Shown in pieces: positions 24,405 through 35,989 of a stretch of DNA of 64,000 nt. The stretch's first letter is position 1. Each line of letters opens with the position of its first letter. The notes under the pieces were generated by a model. The model ran no database searches, was not told the DNA's origin, and saw only the letters and a program-made list of their open reading frames with translations. Origin of the DNA: Amborella trichopoda (taxonomy: Eukaryota > Streptophyta > Magnoliopsida > Amborellales > Amborellaceae); contig NW_006500355.1 of assembly GCF_000471905.2 (NCBI RefSeq), forward strand, positions 3,374,199-3,438,198. Direction: 5' to 3'. The translations under genes and the position numbers were made by a program.

Positions 24405-25073
24405 CATTGATTCAAAAAACCTCCAACGCCTAGGTGGGCTAGGGAGGCCTGGGCCAACGCGCCTAGGTGCAAAAATACCCAAAAATACCTATGGGTGGGG
24501 TATTTTTTATTCTTTTTTTGTTTGGGTTATAAAAAAGGAAAAAGTTTATATAGAGCCAAGGCTCTAAACAATCAAATTAGAGCCCACCTTAAAAATTTCA
24601 CTAAAAGAGGTTATTTTGATGCTCAAATATCCTCAAATTGATCATCTCGACATCAAGATGCATGAACAGGAGAAAAAAAAAATAGATTTCAAGTTTTGGA
24701 AATAGTGCATCTTGCAATGCTTTTTTGGATCGTCAATTTTCAAGATTTTCAAGTTTTCATAGATTTGATCGATTTACACTAAGCTTTAAATTTTATAATT
24801 AGATATGAAAATATATTTTGAGGCTATCACAAATATTTTCAGTAGTAAAACCACATTTGTCGACACCATTTGAAGGTGTTTTCTATATTGATAATTTAGG
24901 ACCTCCGCTCTATGCAAAATGCACCCTATAAAAAATGAATGAATAGGTATTTTTTATATAAAATCTGCACTTAAAATATAATTATTGGACACATCTCGTC
25001 CCCTTTTGAGCTTAGGCCGCAAGAACTGGGCGGCCTAGACCCTCCTGACCGCCTGGCGTTTTTTGGAGCACTG
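24405..25073. mobile_element. hAT-type MITE carrying a family A MITE
   Basis: The left end CATTGATTCAAAAAACCTCC pairs with the reverse complement of the right end, CAGTGCTCCAAAAAACGCC. Both continue into CCTAGGC-rich DNA. The 8-bp direct repeat GCAATCAG flanks it at 24396-24403 and 25077-25084, offset by 1-3 nt from the motif ends. The same family is found at 47009-49033. The central 24537-24930 is a separate family A MITE. Confidence 0.7.
24537..24930. mobile_element. MITE family A, copy 2 (nested in the hAT MITE)
   Basis: It begins GTTTATATAGAGCCAAGGCT and ends with the inverse of GCATAGAGCGGAGGTCCTAA. The family near-palindrome CATCTCGACATCAAGATG is at 24643-24660, in the opposite orientation to copy 1. 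Confidence 0.65.
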
Positions 25074-25519
25074 CAAGCAATCAGGAGCTACATTTTCTTA
25101 ATAGACACTAGGTTCAGCCCTCCATTTTGTTAGTGCAGTAAATTTGAGAAGAAGCTGGGTGCTTACAAAACTGAAAAAGGGGCTTAAAAAAGCCGACTGG
25201 GGCCGATTTTTCTACACTCGAAGGTTTTTGAGAAGGTCAATGCTGGAAAATGGAAATTGTGGATTTACCGCATATTTATTCTTTTAACTCTTTAGAAACT
25301 GTGTCTTGATTGTCTTTTAGATAAACTAAGCTTATTGGAGAAATAGTCAAGATGGTCAGGAACACTAACAAACAAATGAGATCCAGATATTAGTGTTTTT
25401 TTAATACTGTTGTGCTGATACACAGAGCCTCTAGAGCTTGTGAACTTTAAATATCTTATGCAATGAAGAATATATTCATAGAATGTTGGGTCATCAGCAA
25501 ACAATATATCTCTAGAATG

Positions 25520-25905
25520 AGTGTGGTGGAGATGAAGATGTTGAGATAAATGAGTAACAAGATGAACACATGAAATTCAAAATGAATACATTTGAAAAAA
25601 ATTAGGCGTGGCATTAATAGGTAATAAGATAAGAAAGAGTAGACTTAGGTGGGCTGGCCATATGCGCCATAGATCTCGTACAACACCTGTTAGGAGGTGA
25701 GAGTTAGTTTAAGTATAAAGCTTGGTAGGAGGTGAGAGTTAGTTGAAGTATAAAGCTAAAAAAGTGCAAGGGGTTGAATCAAAAAGACATGTTTGGAAGT
25801 AATAAGAAAAGATGTAGAGACTTATAGCCTTACTGAGAGTATGACCGTTAATAGAGTAAAATGGCAGATCAGGATTCGTGTAGCCAACTATAATTAGTTA
25901 AAAAA
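25520..25905 (+). mobile_element. 3' end of an RTE/LINE-type reverse transcriptase, decayed
   Basis: In one frame the DNA reads SRLRWAGHMRHRSRTTPVRR, the familiar R-L-R-W-x-G-H motif at the end of plant LINE reverse transcriptases. In a nearby frame it reads EVIRKDVETYSLTES and then a W-Q-I-R-I-R-V-A-N segment. Upstream, MSVVEMKMLR followed by a stop corresponds to the usual M-R-M-L-R-W segment. Stops and frame changes show it is dead. Confidence 0.7.
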
Positions 25906-26469
25906 AAGTTTTGACAATGATAATGATGTTATACAAAATGGATTTCTTTTTCTATCTTGACAAAACTGAAGAATACATTATTTTAAATTGTACAATCGCA
26001 TAAACCAGCAATGCAACTTTGAATGTTGAGTGTAGACTGTCGAGCTACAAAGTGTTGGCCAATCTGGTTGATGATTTGTTTTTCCAAAACAAAAAGGTGA
26101 AATACGAAAGTTTGAAATAATAATAAAAAATTGAGAAATATGATAAGCTATTTTAATTTTCTAAATAAGAGCAGTGTACTGTGTTGAAAATTCCAAGTTC
26201 AAGTGGGCATTATACAGATTGTCCTCAGAGGGGTGAACTCCTTAGGGGCCCTTATCGTCCTTGCTGTGGAAAAACACAGTTGTTTGTGATTTTACGGCTG
26301 TAATTTATATTTGCTAATTATGTGAATTTTGTCTTATGAGGCTATCTTTCTGGACTTGACAGTATGAAGTCTACTGAAGACTGATTCAGCATGTGCAAAT
26401 TGCAAACTCCATTTACACATCCATATGTCAGATCTTATGTATATCAAATTGAGAATAGTTCTCCAAATG

Positions 26470-26850
26470 GAAAACCTTTATATAAGGTTGCAACCCTATA
26501 TTGTGCACCTCAAAAATATGCTAAAAAAGAGTGTTTCGAAGTTGAAGAACTTTTTAATTGAACATTTGGAACTCGAGATATATGGATATAAAAAAGCAAT
26601 TGAATTTTAAGTTCAAAAAATTAGTGAATTTTAGGACAAGTTATCTGGGACGCTTATTTTTAACATTTTCAAGTGTTTATAGATCTATTTGATCTATAGC
26701 ATTTTTGGATCTTTCAATTTTATAACTAAGGACAAATGCAAATTCTCAAAGCAAAATAAAGTTTCTGACACTAAAACTACATTCCAAACAAAATTGTGAA
26801 GTGAATCTTAATTCTGCAATATAAGGAGGCAGCCTTATGTAAACCTCACA
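26470..26850. mobile_element. MITE family A, copy 3 (diverged)
   Basis: The left end TTTATATAAGGTTGCAACCC and right end, reversed, TTTACATAAGGCTGCCTCC are inverted repeats like those of the other copies. The central palindrome is degenerate (near 26570). Confidence 0.5.
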
Positions 26851-29634
26851 CGCCCTCCAAATTGGAGAAGTATTAAATGCATCAGGGGACATGGTTGTTG
26901 GACTGCATTCCCTAGTATTTCATACATCCATTGGAATCTATCCGCAACAACGCCAAAAAAATAAAAATAAAATAAAAAAAAGTACCAATTTTAATTTTCA
27001 AAATTTATTTATTTTGTTTTATGATCAACATGATTGATAGTTTCAGCTCTAAAAGTTTGGCACTCAAAATTCATCTTTAAGATGGATTCTGGAGGGAGAA
27101 CACATATGAATGGCTTGGTTGACTCATAAAAACTGGATCCTTTCAAATTTATTGTCGCTAATGATATGTGAGCCGGGCTTTTGAGCCTTGGATGTTATGT
27201 TCTGATGTTCCACCCACCAAGTCATGCTATATTCAGAATTTTAGGTAGTGAATCTATTTTGATTAAAAAATATGTAGTTTGTGATTTTCTAAACAATGTT
27301 TGAAAACTTGTTGCTATGGGGAATGAGCCCATTTAAAGATGTCAAGGGAATTAAGATCAAGGGAAAGCAGACAATTTGGCACAAAAAGGTCACAATCCCT
27401 TTATAAGATGTGATGTGAAAATCATAGGCTGGGGATGTACGATTAATCATGCTTAGGTTTGGAAATTAATTTATTTCTACAATTTCCACAAGGAAATAGC
27501 GCACACTCTTATGTCTAATTTCACAATTGGTGGCTCGATATGAAAATTAACAGCCGCATTGTGTAAGATCTTCTAAAATTAAAATTTTATCATCATCAAC
27601 TTCTAAAATTAAAATCTCATCATTATCATTCAAGCCTTATTCTAACGGTCTAAGATTGGCTAAGCTAAAATTAAAATCTACAATGAGAAAATTTGGAAGG
27701 CTTTTGCTTGGAAGATGAGGATGAGGAAATAGCAAATTTGTGTAAGATGAGGAAGTGTCTAAGATTTAGGCATGATGTGGCCGTTATTGGTTTATCATAC
27801 CCTCTCTCTCTCTCATTTTGATGAGTCACTCTTATTCAGGGCTAGAGAACCCTGAACAAGGGGGATACTTCTTTAATTTGACCCAGGGTCTCCTAAGTGA
27901 GTCAAATTATTAATATGCATATACGGTACTTCTTTAATTTCAACCACAAAAGCTACTCTGGTCATTTGTATGAACCTCCTACGTGAATCAAATTCTTAAA
28001 ATACCCATGCTTGTTCAATGGTCTGAAAAGAAACAATTTGAGATACAACAATATATACAAGAGTTATTCTTATCCTTCTTTTTTTTTGAAAAATTTCCCT
28101 TTTGTGTCTTATCCTTTTTTTTTTTTGGGAAAATTTCCCTTTTGTGTCCAGACTTTCTTGCTGTCAACCCAATCTTCTCCTTTCATTTTTTCCCCTATCC
28201 AAACCAAGGGTTTTGATGGTCAAAGAGGCAACACCATTGGTTTTGAAGGCATCAAGATGGTGGAACTTCTGTTCCCCCAAATTATTGCACAACACTCATC
28301 TATCTCTCTCTTAGAACTATGATTTCCCCCTTTCTCTAATAAATTTGACCCTTCTCTCTCCCTCTTAAGAAGCCGCGCCTTCCTTTTCTTCTTCTTCCTC
28401 CTCTCTCTCTCTCTCTCTCTCTCTCAAGTAAAGTACCATCCCTTTCTCTCTCTAGGCAAAGGCTCTATGTTGATGTTACGATCTAGCTGCAAAAAGCACA
28501 AAAGCCCCATTTCTATTCTACACAATCCACCAATTTCTCCCCTCTCTCATCTTATCTTAAGATAAGAAAGCAGTCTCATCGTATCCGCCCAAATTGTCAA
28601 ACATTAATCCTTACGGTGCTTTCAGATCTTTTATCCATAAAAATCAGTACGAACATAGGCTCTCTTCGATGTAGAAAGGTAGATCGTAAGAAAAAGAAAA
28701 GAAAGACTAAGCATTTTGGGGTTGGGGGGTTCCCAACCTAGAAGTGAAGGCAAATCCATTGAGAATGGTTTGAAGGTGTACATGGTAGCTAGAAAGAATC
28801 TCTAGCCTGAAAATGAGGTACTCCATTGGGGCAGGCACATTGTTGCAAGAGCAGATAGAATGATGAAAGTGGTAAAAAGAAAGCTGGAGAGGGATAAAAG
28901 GGTAAAAATGTCAAAAAATCTGCTTGTTAAAAGGTCATTGTTGGGCTCATCAAATAAATAGTAATTAGGTTTCAATCTATAAAATGAACAATCCAAGAGT
29001 CTTATATATCATAATATAATATATTTAAAATACACATGATCATTCCCCTTTTTTAAGATATTCAAGGAAGTTTTAAGTGAAATGAAAATTAAAAGGTGAA
29101 CCTCTAATTTTTAATTTGATTAAAATTTATATTTTTCCAATTTTTTTCCATGAGCACTTAAATTTACTATAAGGGATTTGTATACTATGATAACATTTCC
29201 CATTGTTGGGAGGTAAATTACTCCTAGCCATTAGATGTGAGATGGCTTGGGGTGCGTCACAAAGTTCTAAATATTTTTTTTGCACTTTAAATCTCATCAA
29301 TGACAAAACCACCCAATTTAAAATCTAACAAACAATAACGATTAACCTCCTTGTACTAAAAATAAATAATCTCTTTATATACTTTTCCATAACTTAAATA
29401 TATTTTGATTAATTTCCATTAAAAGTATTGAGCCCACATTACATATCATGCAAGGAGAATGTGGGTGGCAGCATATTACAATATTTCTATTCCAATAATC
29501 AACAAAACCAAGAAGATCAGTATTAATAGCTGTTCTGAGAACAAGGCAAGTATAAATAGCCACTCAATATTACTTGCAATATTTTTGTCCCAATTTACAC
29601 ATCAATGAATGGAAGGGAGAATAATGAACTAAAT

Positions 29635-29672
<38 letters not shown>

Positions 29673-30030
29673 GTGTCAGAATCCACATGAATCTCTCTCT
29701 CTCTTGTGTCAGATAATCGACATGAACAATTTCCACCAACCAATCCATGATATTTACAATATTATGGTTTCTCATTTTGCAAGAAAACACCACCATGCGC
29801 AGTCTCACCATTTCATGAGTGGCATCCTTGTATCATCCTCCAGCCACAGCGAGTAGAGGGATCTTTCATAACTTGCCCTTGCCCAGTCTGAGGATATCCA
29901 ACAGTTGATGTAAAGGATCCAATTATTAAATCGATATAAAAGAAAGCAGTATCAGACAACAATATGTGCTGGAATCAGTTTTTTGAAATCAGAACCGGCC
30001 TACCAAACTGGTACTCGGGCGGTTTCCTGA
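26851..30030. other. Intergenic region; no gene recognised
   Basis: Contents: CT microsatellites at about 27803-27816, 28400-28424 and 29634-29670; a 40-bp duplication (AAATTTCCCTTTTGTGTC at 28091 and 28131); and AT-rich filler. Open frames here are short or low-complexity. The CT-rich stretch 28300-28450 could be a leader, but no coding sequence follows on the plus strand. Confidence 0.45.
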
Positions 30031-30039
30031 GGAAATTTT

Positions 30040-30440
30040 ATATGGATGCAGTTTTTATAAGACCTAGACTTTGTGAAAACAAAGTATAGCCTCACGTTGA
30101 ATACTCATCTGGAAAGTACTTTGGGCTTCAAATATCTCCATAATGACTCTCTCAAAATCAATTTTCAACATCAACTGTGAAATCGAAGGCTCAAAAAATG
30201 GTACAGATCTTGCAAATACATGAACACTTATTTTTGGGTGAAATGGATGGTCTAGATAATGTGTTACAATATGCACTGTTTTTAGGACTTGAAATCTTGA
30301 ATTTTTTCACAACCATAATGCTCCAGGCCTAGATGATCGATTTGAAGGTCTTCTGATGCCAAATCTATGATTTTCTGATTTGAAGGTCTTCTGATGCCAA
30401 ATCTATGATTTTCTTTGTACTGTTTTTTATAGGGACTATC
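30040..30440. mobile_element. MITE-like repeat related to family A (type B)
   Basis: It is similar along its length to 58390-58680 and partly to 19240-19460 and 39110-39190. Shared landmarks are TATAAG(A/G)CCTA at the end, a TATACTATTTTTAG-type core and GAGATGATCGAT-type sequence. Boundaries are approximate. Confidence 0.45.
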
Positions 30441-30778
30441 AAAACGGTTTCCATTTTAAATAGAAACCAAAAATAATAATACAATAAATAAAACTGTAGG
30501 AACCGGGGGGGCTTTAGACCCGGACCGGTATCCACTAGTTCCAAGCTAGATCACCGTTCTCTAAAACACCACCTATAATCAATATCTATGAGTTTTCTTA
30601 AACATCTAGCTGGATAATATCATCCATGGATTCTTGGGTGGTCCATTCTGGACTAATCTATTCTCAGTTAAAGCAACGAACATGATGGAAATGGCTAATT
30701 CTCCGAAAATGGGTTTTTCCAATGGCATGACTCCCAATTTGAATGAGGGAGGTTGAGTTGAGAATTCAAAATTTGTCG

Positions 30779-30821
<43 letters not shown>

Positions 30822-31052
30822 TAGAGAGAGAGAGAGAGAGAGAGTACTACTAACTAACTAACTATAGTAGTAGAAGAACGTAACTAACCAACTAACAACG
30901 AACGAACGGACGGAGGTACGTACGTACCAACTAACGTAACGTAAGTTNNNNNNNNNNNNNNNNNNNNACGTTAACTACGTTACGTTAACGTTACGTTACG
31001 TACGTACGTATACTACTACGTACTAGTAGTAGTAGGTAGGTAGGTAGTAGTA

Positions 31053-31130
<78 letters not shown>
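30779..31130. repeat. Assembly gap in (TA)n(GA)n DNA with artefact-like flanks
   Basis: (TA)n at 30779-30818 and a GA tract lead into about 110 nt made of ACGT, GTAC and ACTA permutations. Then come 20 Ns (30948-30967), more such sequence, a second (TA)n at about 31054-31104 and a second GA tract. The repeated order TA-GTA-GA-CTACTA on both sides suggests two unmerged contig ends at one locus. Confidence 0.8.
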
Positions 31131-31134
<4 letters not shown>

Positions 31135-31667
31135 CTACTATACCCAAACTAATGTGATAGAGAATACCACAAATCAAACAGGCGAGAGTGCACCAATAGT
31201 CAAGTTGAAGCGTTAGGCACAAATTGCATAGAACAAGTTATTAAACACAACAAGGAAATGATGAAAAATATGTGAAATTCATGGGAAGGCATTCACTCTT
31301 ATTGAACAAACTCGACAATAGTTCTATTTACTTTCATCAGACAGAGAGAGAGAGTGAGAGAGATGCAGCTAGAAAATGCAACCATCCTATACGGAAATAG
31401 TGAATAATGCAATAGAGAGACAGTAATTTGAATGGTCAGTGATGTCCCCTACGTATAGACTAAGTCAATGCATTAACCATGAACTGCATAGAATTAGTTA
31501 TAGGCATATAATAGCAAATTCAACAGGATACATGCAACTTCTAACCATGCCATGAACAAACTTCAAAAAATTTCTTCGTAATAACATCATTCATAACTTT
31601 TAGTCATCATACAGCACAAGACAGAAGTAATTAATCTAGCATAGTGCACAAATTGGAATTTTGAAAC

Positions 31668-32615
31668 TCACCATCGCTTATTGTCTTCCTCCTCATTTTC
31701 ATGCAAGTGGCCATTGGTATGTGCCGAACCAGAGACCGAGCCGTCTTGGGCACCTGGGTGTAGAAGCTGGGAGAAGCCTTGCCCAATTGACTTCCATAAT
31801 CTAGTAGAGAGAGAGGACTGTGGATTCCCCAAAGCATCCTCCAAAGGAGGAGGCTCAAGAGGACCTGCAGAGGCTGGATTCAACTCAGAGAATCTCACTG
31901 CCCCCAGTAACCGTTCAGGCAATTCAGATTCTACTTGGCTTTCTATTAGAAATGCTAAATCAACAGTTAAAGTTTGAATATACCCAAAAGCCAAATGAAC
32001 AATAGCATTAGCAACCATAGATGCCCCAATATCAACATCTACTTCGATATAATTATCCCCAAAATAATATTTACAAGAAACAGCTCGCCCCAATATACAA
32101 ATCGCCTGCTCCCCAACTGCTGTTCTAACAATCCAGGGCCCTTTAACAATGTTGGCTATAAGCTTAAGCCTCGAATTCCTAAATGCATCATCTCCCTTTA
32201 GAAACTGGTCCATAAGAGACCCATTGGGAATTGGTTCGAGAGCCACAAAGTATGCAACCGCACTGTAATTATCTTTACTAGGGACTTGAAGATTGAATGC
32301 CCATACAAATGGCTTTGTGTCTGTAGATAATACTTCATTAAGAACCCTTTTGACGCGACTGTTAGGGTTGTTCAAGATCTCTGAGATTTTCGTGGGGCCT
32401 TTGATCCAATCAAAGGCCAGTGGCTTTAAGAGATAATCACCAGCTGGTATTTTAACCTTGGAAGTGAAATATTCGGGGCCTCTGACCATGAATGTGCCAC
32501 CAGGGGGGGAGGCCCAACAATTGCGACAGTCATCTAGGCCAATAAGTGGAACTGCTCCTTGTGATTTTAGGGCTTGAATCCATTCGAGCTCGTTTTCATA
32601 ATCATGGCCAGCCAT
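31668..32615 (-). CDS. Stand-alone EDR2 C-terminal domain (DUF1336) protein
   Basis: One uninterrupted reading frame encodes 315 aa consisting almost wholly of the domain found at the C-terminus of ENHANCED DISEASE RESISTANCE 2. Landmarks are WASPPGGTFMVRGP (34-47), KIPAGDYLLKPLAFDW (55-70), FNLQVPSKDNYSAVAYF (107-123), FRNSRLKLI (145-153) and EVDVDIGASMVANAIV (191-206). The tail after about 260 is low-complexity and acidic. In EDR2 this domain follows PH and START lipid-binding domains; neither is present here. The longer frame to 32672 starts at GTG and is rejected. The ATG at 32615 lies 22 nt inside the exon. The stop TGA overlaps a strong donor-like CGATG/GTGAGT, so an alternative spliced C-terminus is possible. 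Function is unknown. Confidence 0.9.
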   Translation of the reverse strand: MAGHDYENELEWIQALKSQGAVPLIGLDDCRNCWASPPGGTFMVRGPEYFTSKVKIPAGDYLLKPLAFDWIKGPTKISEILNNPNSRVKRVLNEVLSTDTKPFVWAFNLQVPSKDNYSAVAYFVALEPIPNGSLMDQFLKGDDAFRNSRLKLIANIVKGPWIVRTAVGEQAICILGRAVSCKYYFGDNYIEVDVDIGASMVANAIVHLAFGYIQTLTVDLAFLIESQVESELPERLLGAVRFSELNPASAGPLEPPPLEDALGNPQSSLSTRLWKSIGQGFSQLLHPGAQDGSVSGSAHTNGHLHENEEEDNKRW

Positions 32616-32637
32616 GTAAGAGGGAAAAATGAATAAC

Positions 32638-34627
32638 CTGGAAAGAAGGGAGAAGTAAGGTCCTAATACCACTAAACCATAACTGAACTACATATGCTGG
32701 GCCCTTGCAAAAACCAAACCAGATCAAATCATAATACTATAAATGATGTTCATGATGATGACATTGGTGGTGGTTGCGATAACTAGTAACAAGCACAATT
32801 AAAACAATGATAATAATAGGTTTAAGCGCATGAACATCTCATGTATGACGTACTCACACACACAAAAATTTTTTTTTTTTTATAATAATGTACACACATA
32901 ATTAAATGCTTTAGTTACTCACAGCATAAAAAAGATGTAGAATATGGTTTATGGAACCCCAGTGCTTATGAAAGCCAATTTAAAACGTAAAAATAAATTT
33001 CTTGAGACATGAAAAAATAGAAGAATTCATCACAAGTCAGCCTCATAATTAAGGCTGATTTCCTAGCTATGTTGCAGGGATACTCTAGGCTCTATTAGGG
33101 CTGGGATAGCCCAGGACCTAGTCCTCATAGATTTGGCCCAAGCCCTGCCTGCCCTTGACCGGGCCAAAGAGGCCTGGCCCTAGCCCTATCAAGGTCGGGC
33201 CAGGCCAAATAAAATCAAAAGAAAAAAAAAAGCAAAGACTAAGAGAAAGAGGGCTGGGCCAGGCCGAGCCAGGCCGGCCATGGCCTAGGCCCAACCCAAC
33301 CCTACCCACGGGACATGGCTGCTCAGCCCTAGCCCAGCCCTCAGGCCACATTTTGTGACCCAAGCCCTAGGTTTCTAAGGCCAGGCCATCCAGTCCATTG
33401 CCACTCCTGGCTCTATACCCATGTCAAAGTGGTACAAGCAAAGGTACAACATGAATACCAGATTCTAATCACGAGTAGGGGATTAGAATGAATGTGGACA
33501 TGAGGAATCCAACACGACTGGATTCCTTTCAGGATGAATCAAATTCTTTCCCGACAATAATCCTGCAATACACTATTACATTTTGAACTTTTACTTGTTT
33601 TAATATTTGTGATTTTCCTTATTTGAACCCCTAAACATAGAGAAGCGGCAGGCATCTCAAACCTCTAGTTTAGAGGCTCTTATCTCTCCTACTTGTACCA
33701 CATTACCAGTGAGTTCTTGACTATAACTAGATTCTTGGATTTTCTGTTGGGTTCTTGTATGAATATCACGTGAATCCGTTTCACATTTTTTTGCAGAAGC
33801 ACATGCATGTTGCAATCAACAGCATATTGATTTTTCAATGTATAATTGTGTAGCTGAATCCTACTTTTCCTTTATTTTTTTCATATAACAAGAAATTGAA
33901 GAAAAACAAAAAAGTTTAAAAAATTATATCACTTTATATTATCAAAAAAGGAAAACAGAATAGCAGTTCTTAGTTAAACCTGGAGGCAAAATAGTTTTCA
34001 CACTCATTTTTCTCTTACAGATACCTAATTAGAACCATGAAATAGTTAGCTGAAAGTTAAATTCATCTCCTACTCTATAACCAGATGTAACAACTACAAT
34101 TTGTTATAACAATCACAATAATTACAAGACAAGGACTATAAAGCAGGTTGAATCCACAGATCTCTACAGATTTCAATTGTGATCAAGAGGGAAGACCCAA
34201 TAATTTATCCAGGCATAAAGTTAACCTAAAAGCAAATACACAAGAGATATAACCAAAATATATCTTTTTTCCAATAAAAAAAAATCAGGTTTGATGACCT
34301 AAGACCTAAAAATCAAAACTTGTATATAAGTGCCACCGAATCAAAGTCCTAACAAAAGATCTAGAAGTTTAACCCCAAAAAAAAACCAGAATGTTAGAGC
34401 AGTTGACGTACTAAATCAAAACCCTAAGCGGAGCTCCAAATGTTTTACCCTGAATCAGGAGCCAAAACCAATATGTAATGAAAAATTTTACCCAAAAAAA
34501 GAGAAGAAGAATAACAAATTATCCCCTGATAGAGATGCATGAAACTCTCAAGAGAAAATACCTCATGAAATTAAATAAAAAACGAAAATGCATAGTAAAT
34601 AACAAAGAGGGATCATAAAAGTTATAC
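32638..34627 (-). other. Intron in the 5' UTR of the EDR2-like gene
   Basis: On the minus strand the donor GCTGAG/GTATAAC is at 34628/34627 and the acceptor TTTCCAG/GTTATTC at 32638/32637, which leaves a 22-nt leader before the ATG. The 1990-nt intron contains a hAT-type MITE (33096-33408) and otherwise no genes. The first leader exon would lie above 34628, probably up to about 34750. Inferred from splice motifs. Confidence 0.6.
33096..33408. mobile_element. hAT-type MITE, GC-rich, with 8-bp target duplication
   Basis: It starts TAGGGCTGGGATAGCCCAGG; the reverse complement of the right end starts AGGAGTGGCAATGGACTGG. The perfect 8-bp duplication GGCTCTAT flanks it at 33088-33095 and 33409-33416. 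The interior is rich in GGCC/CCAGGCC, unlike the AT-rich surroundings. Confidence 0.8.
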
Positions 34628-34749
34628 CTCAGCAACCACTGAAGTAAATATCGGTGTAATTCAGCGGCTGGTCGGATGAATCTGGGCAAAGAAAAGCGCC
34701 AAGTGCGATAATGGATTTTAGAGCGAGAAAATGAGCTTCAGATATATGG

Positions 34750-34975
34750 TTTTAGAGAGCGAAACAATAGCGTTTCTTGTGCTGTGTGGTTTTCGCCTGT
34801 AAAGGAAAGAGGAGAGAAAAAGTTGAAAAAAAAAAAGCAAAACGATTCTTAATTTTTTTAGATAGAAACAATAGCCTTTTGAGTTATGGTTTTCTCCTCT
34901 GCATATTAGACGCCTTTAAAGGCCAGATGAGAGAAAAAGTTGAAAAAGGAAACAAATCGTAATTTTTTGGCGTAT
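34750..34975. repeat. Imperfect tandem duplication upstream of the EDR2-like gene
   Basis: Two copies of about 105 nt (roughly 34762-34862 and 34864-34972) share GAAACAATAG, TGGTTTTC, GAGAGAAAAAGTTGAAAAA and a TCTTAATTTTTT/TCGTAATTTTTT end. The unit covers the presumed promoter and leader, so it may duplicate regulatory sequence. Confidence 0.6.
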
Positions 34976-35574
34976 ACAGCACGTACGATTAATGTGACTC
35001 TTTAACGTTTAGGAAGAGTGATAATCAGACCATTTAGCATTAGTATAAAGTGGTAATAGTTAATCTTGACCATTGGACGTGAAATTGGGCGGTTGTATTT
35101 ATTCCATTGACATCTCATAGTTTAAATGAAATTTTTTCGAATTTTACGACCCACCAAAGCTATCAAATTTCGACGGTCATAAATAAGTAATCGTGACGTC
35201 GTTGTATCAATGGGGAGAATAGTCCCATCTTGTATAATCTCTTTTCTTTAAATTAGTTATCTTTTTAGGGCTTTAATTGTTGTTTTAAGTCTTTTTCTAT
35301 TCTCTTGGATTAGTGGATGAGCTGGGATGGTAATGGGCTCAGGCCACCACGTGGGCATTCGGGCCAACCCAAACATTAGGCATGACCAGGCCAATATATC
35401 CAAAATACCTTTGGGTTGGGCATGGACAAACACTGGCCGTGCTCCAGCTCAGCATGAAACTTTTTAAATATTAATTTCTATATATAGAGATAATGATCTC
35501 TTACAACTAGTAATATAATAAAAAAGAATTCGTCACAAATATACTTTAATTTTCATTTAAAACTTTTTAAAGCG

Positions 35575-35965
35575 GTTTCTATAAGGTTGCAATCTTTAAC
35601 AATCCAATTAAGGCGTACCACCAAATTTTATCATAACATATAATTTTGTTGTAAATTTTTTTTAAGATTATCTTAAAATCTAATTTTCTATCTAATTAGA
35701 AAAGCTTAAACTAAAAAAATGGTTAAAATCGAGGAGATCTATAAACACATGAAAATCTTCAAAATTGACGGTCTAGATAATGTGTTGCAATATGCATCAT
35801 TTATGATACTCAAAAATATTTTTTTTTTATATTCATACATCTCGATATCGAGATGTTCAAATAGAGGGTTTTTCAACATTTAAACAACCTTTCCGATATA
35901 TTTTTGAGGTGCATATGTAATTTTACATTATTCTACATTTTAAGGTTGCAACCTTATATGAACTT
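35575..35965. mobile_element. MITE family A, copy 4
   Basis: The left end TTTCTATAAGGTTGCAATC pairs with the right end, reversed, TTCATATAAGGTTGCAACC. The family motif is here an exact 18-nt palindrome, CATCTCGATATCGAGATG, at 35838-35855. Confidence 0.65.
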
Positions 35966-35989
35966 TTCCCTTAATTTATATATATATAG

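Noticed and set aside
31668..32672. 334-codon version of the EDR2-like protein
   Set aside because: The extra 19 residues start at GTG and cross a clear acceptor (TTTCCAG) into the leader intron; the ATG at 32615 fits better.
35330..35470. GC-rich MITE fragment
   Set aside because: Only one hAT-like end (GGGATGGTAATGGGC) is visible; without a partner it is not listed as an element.
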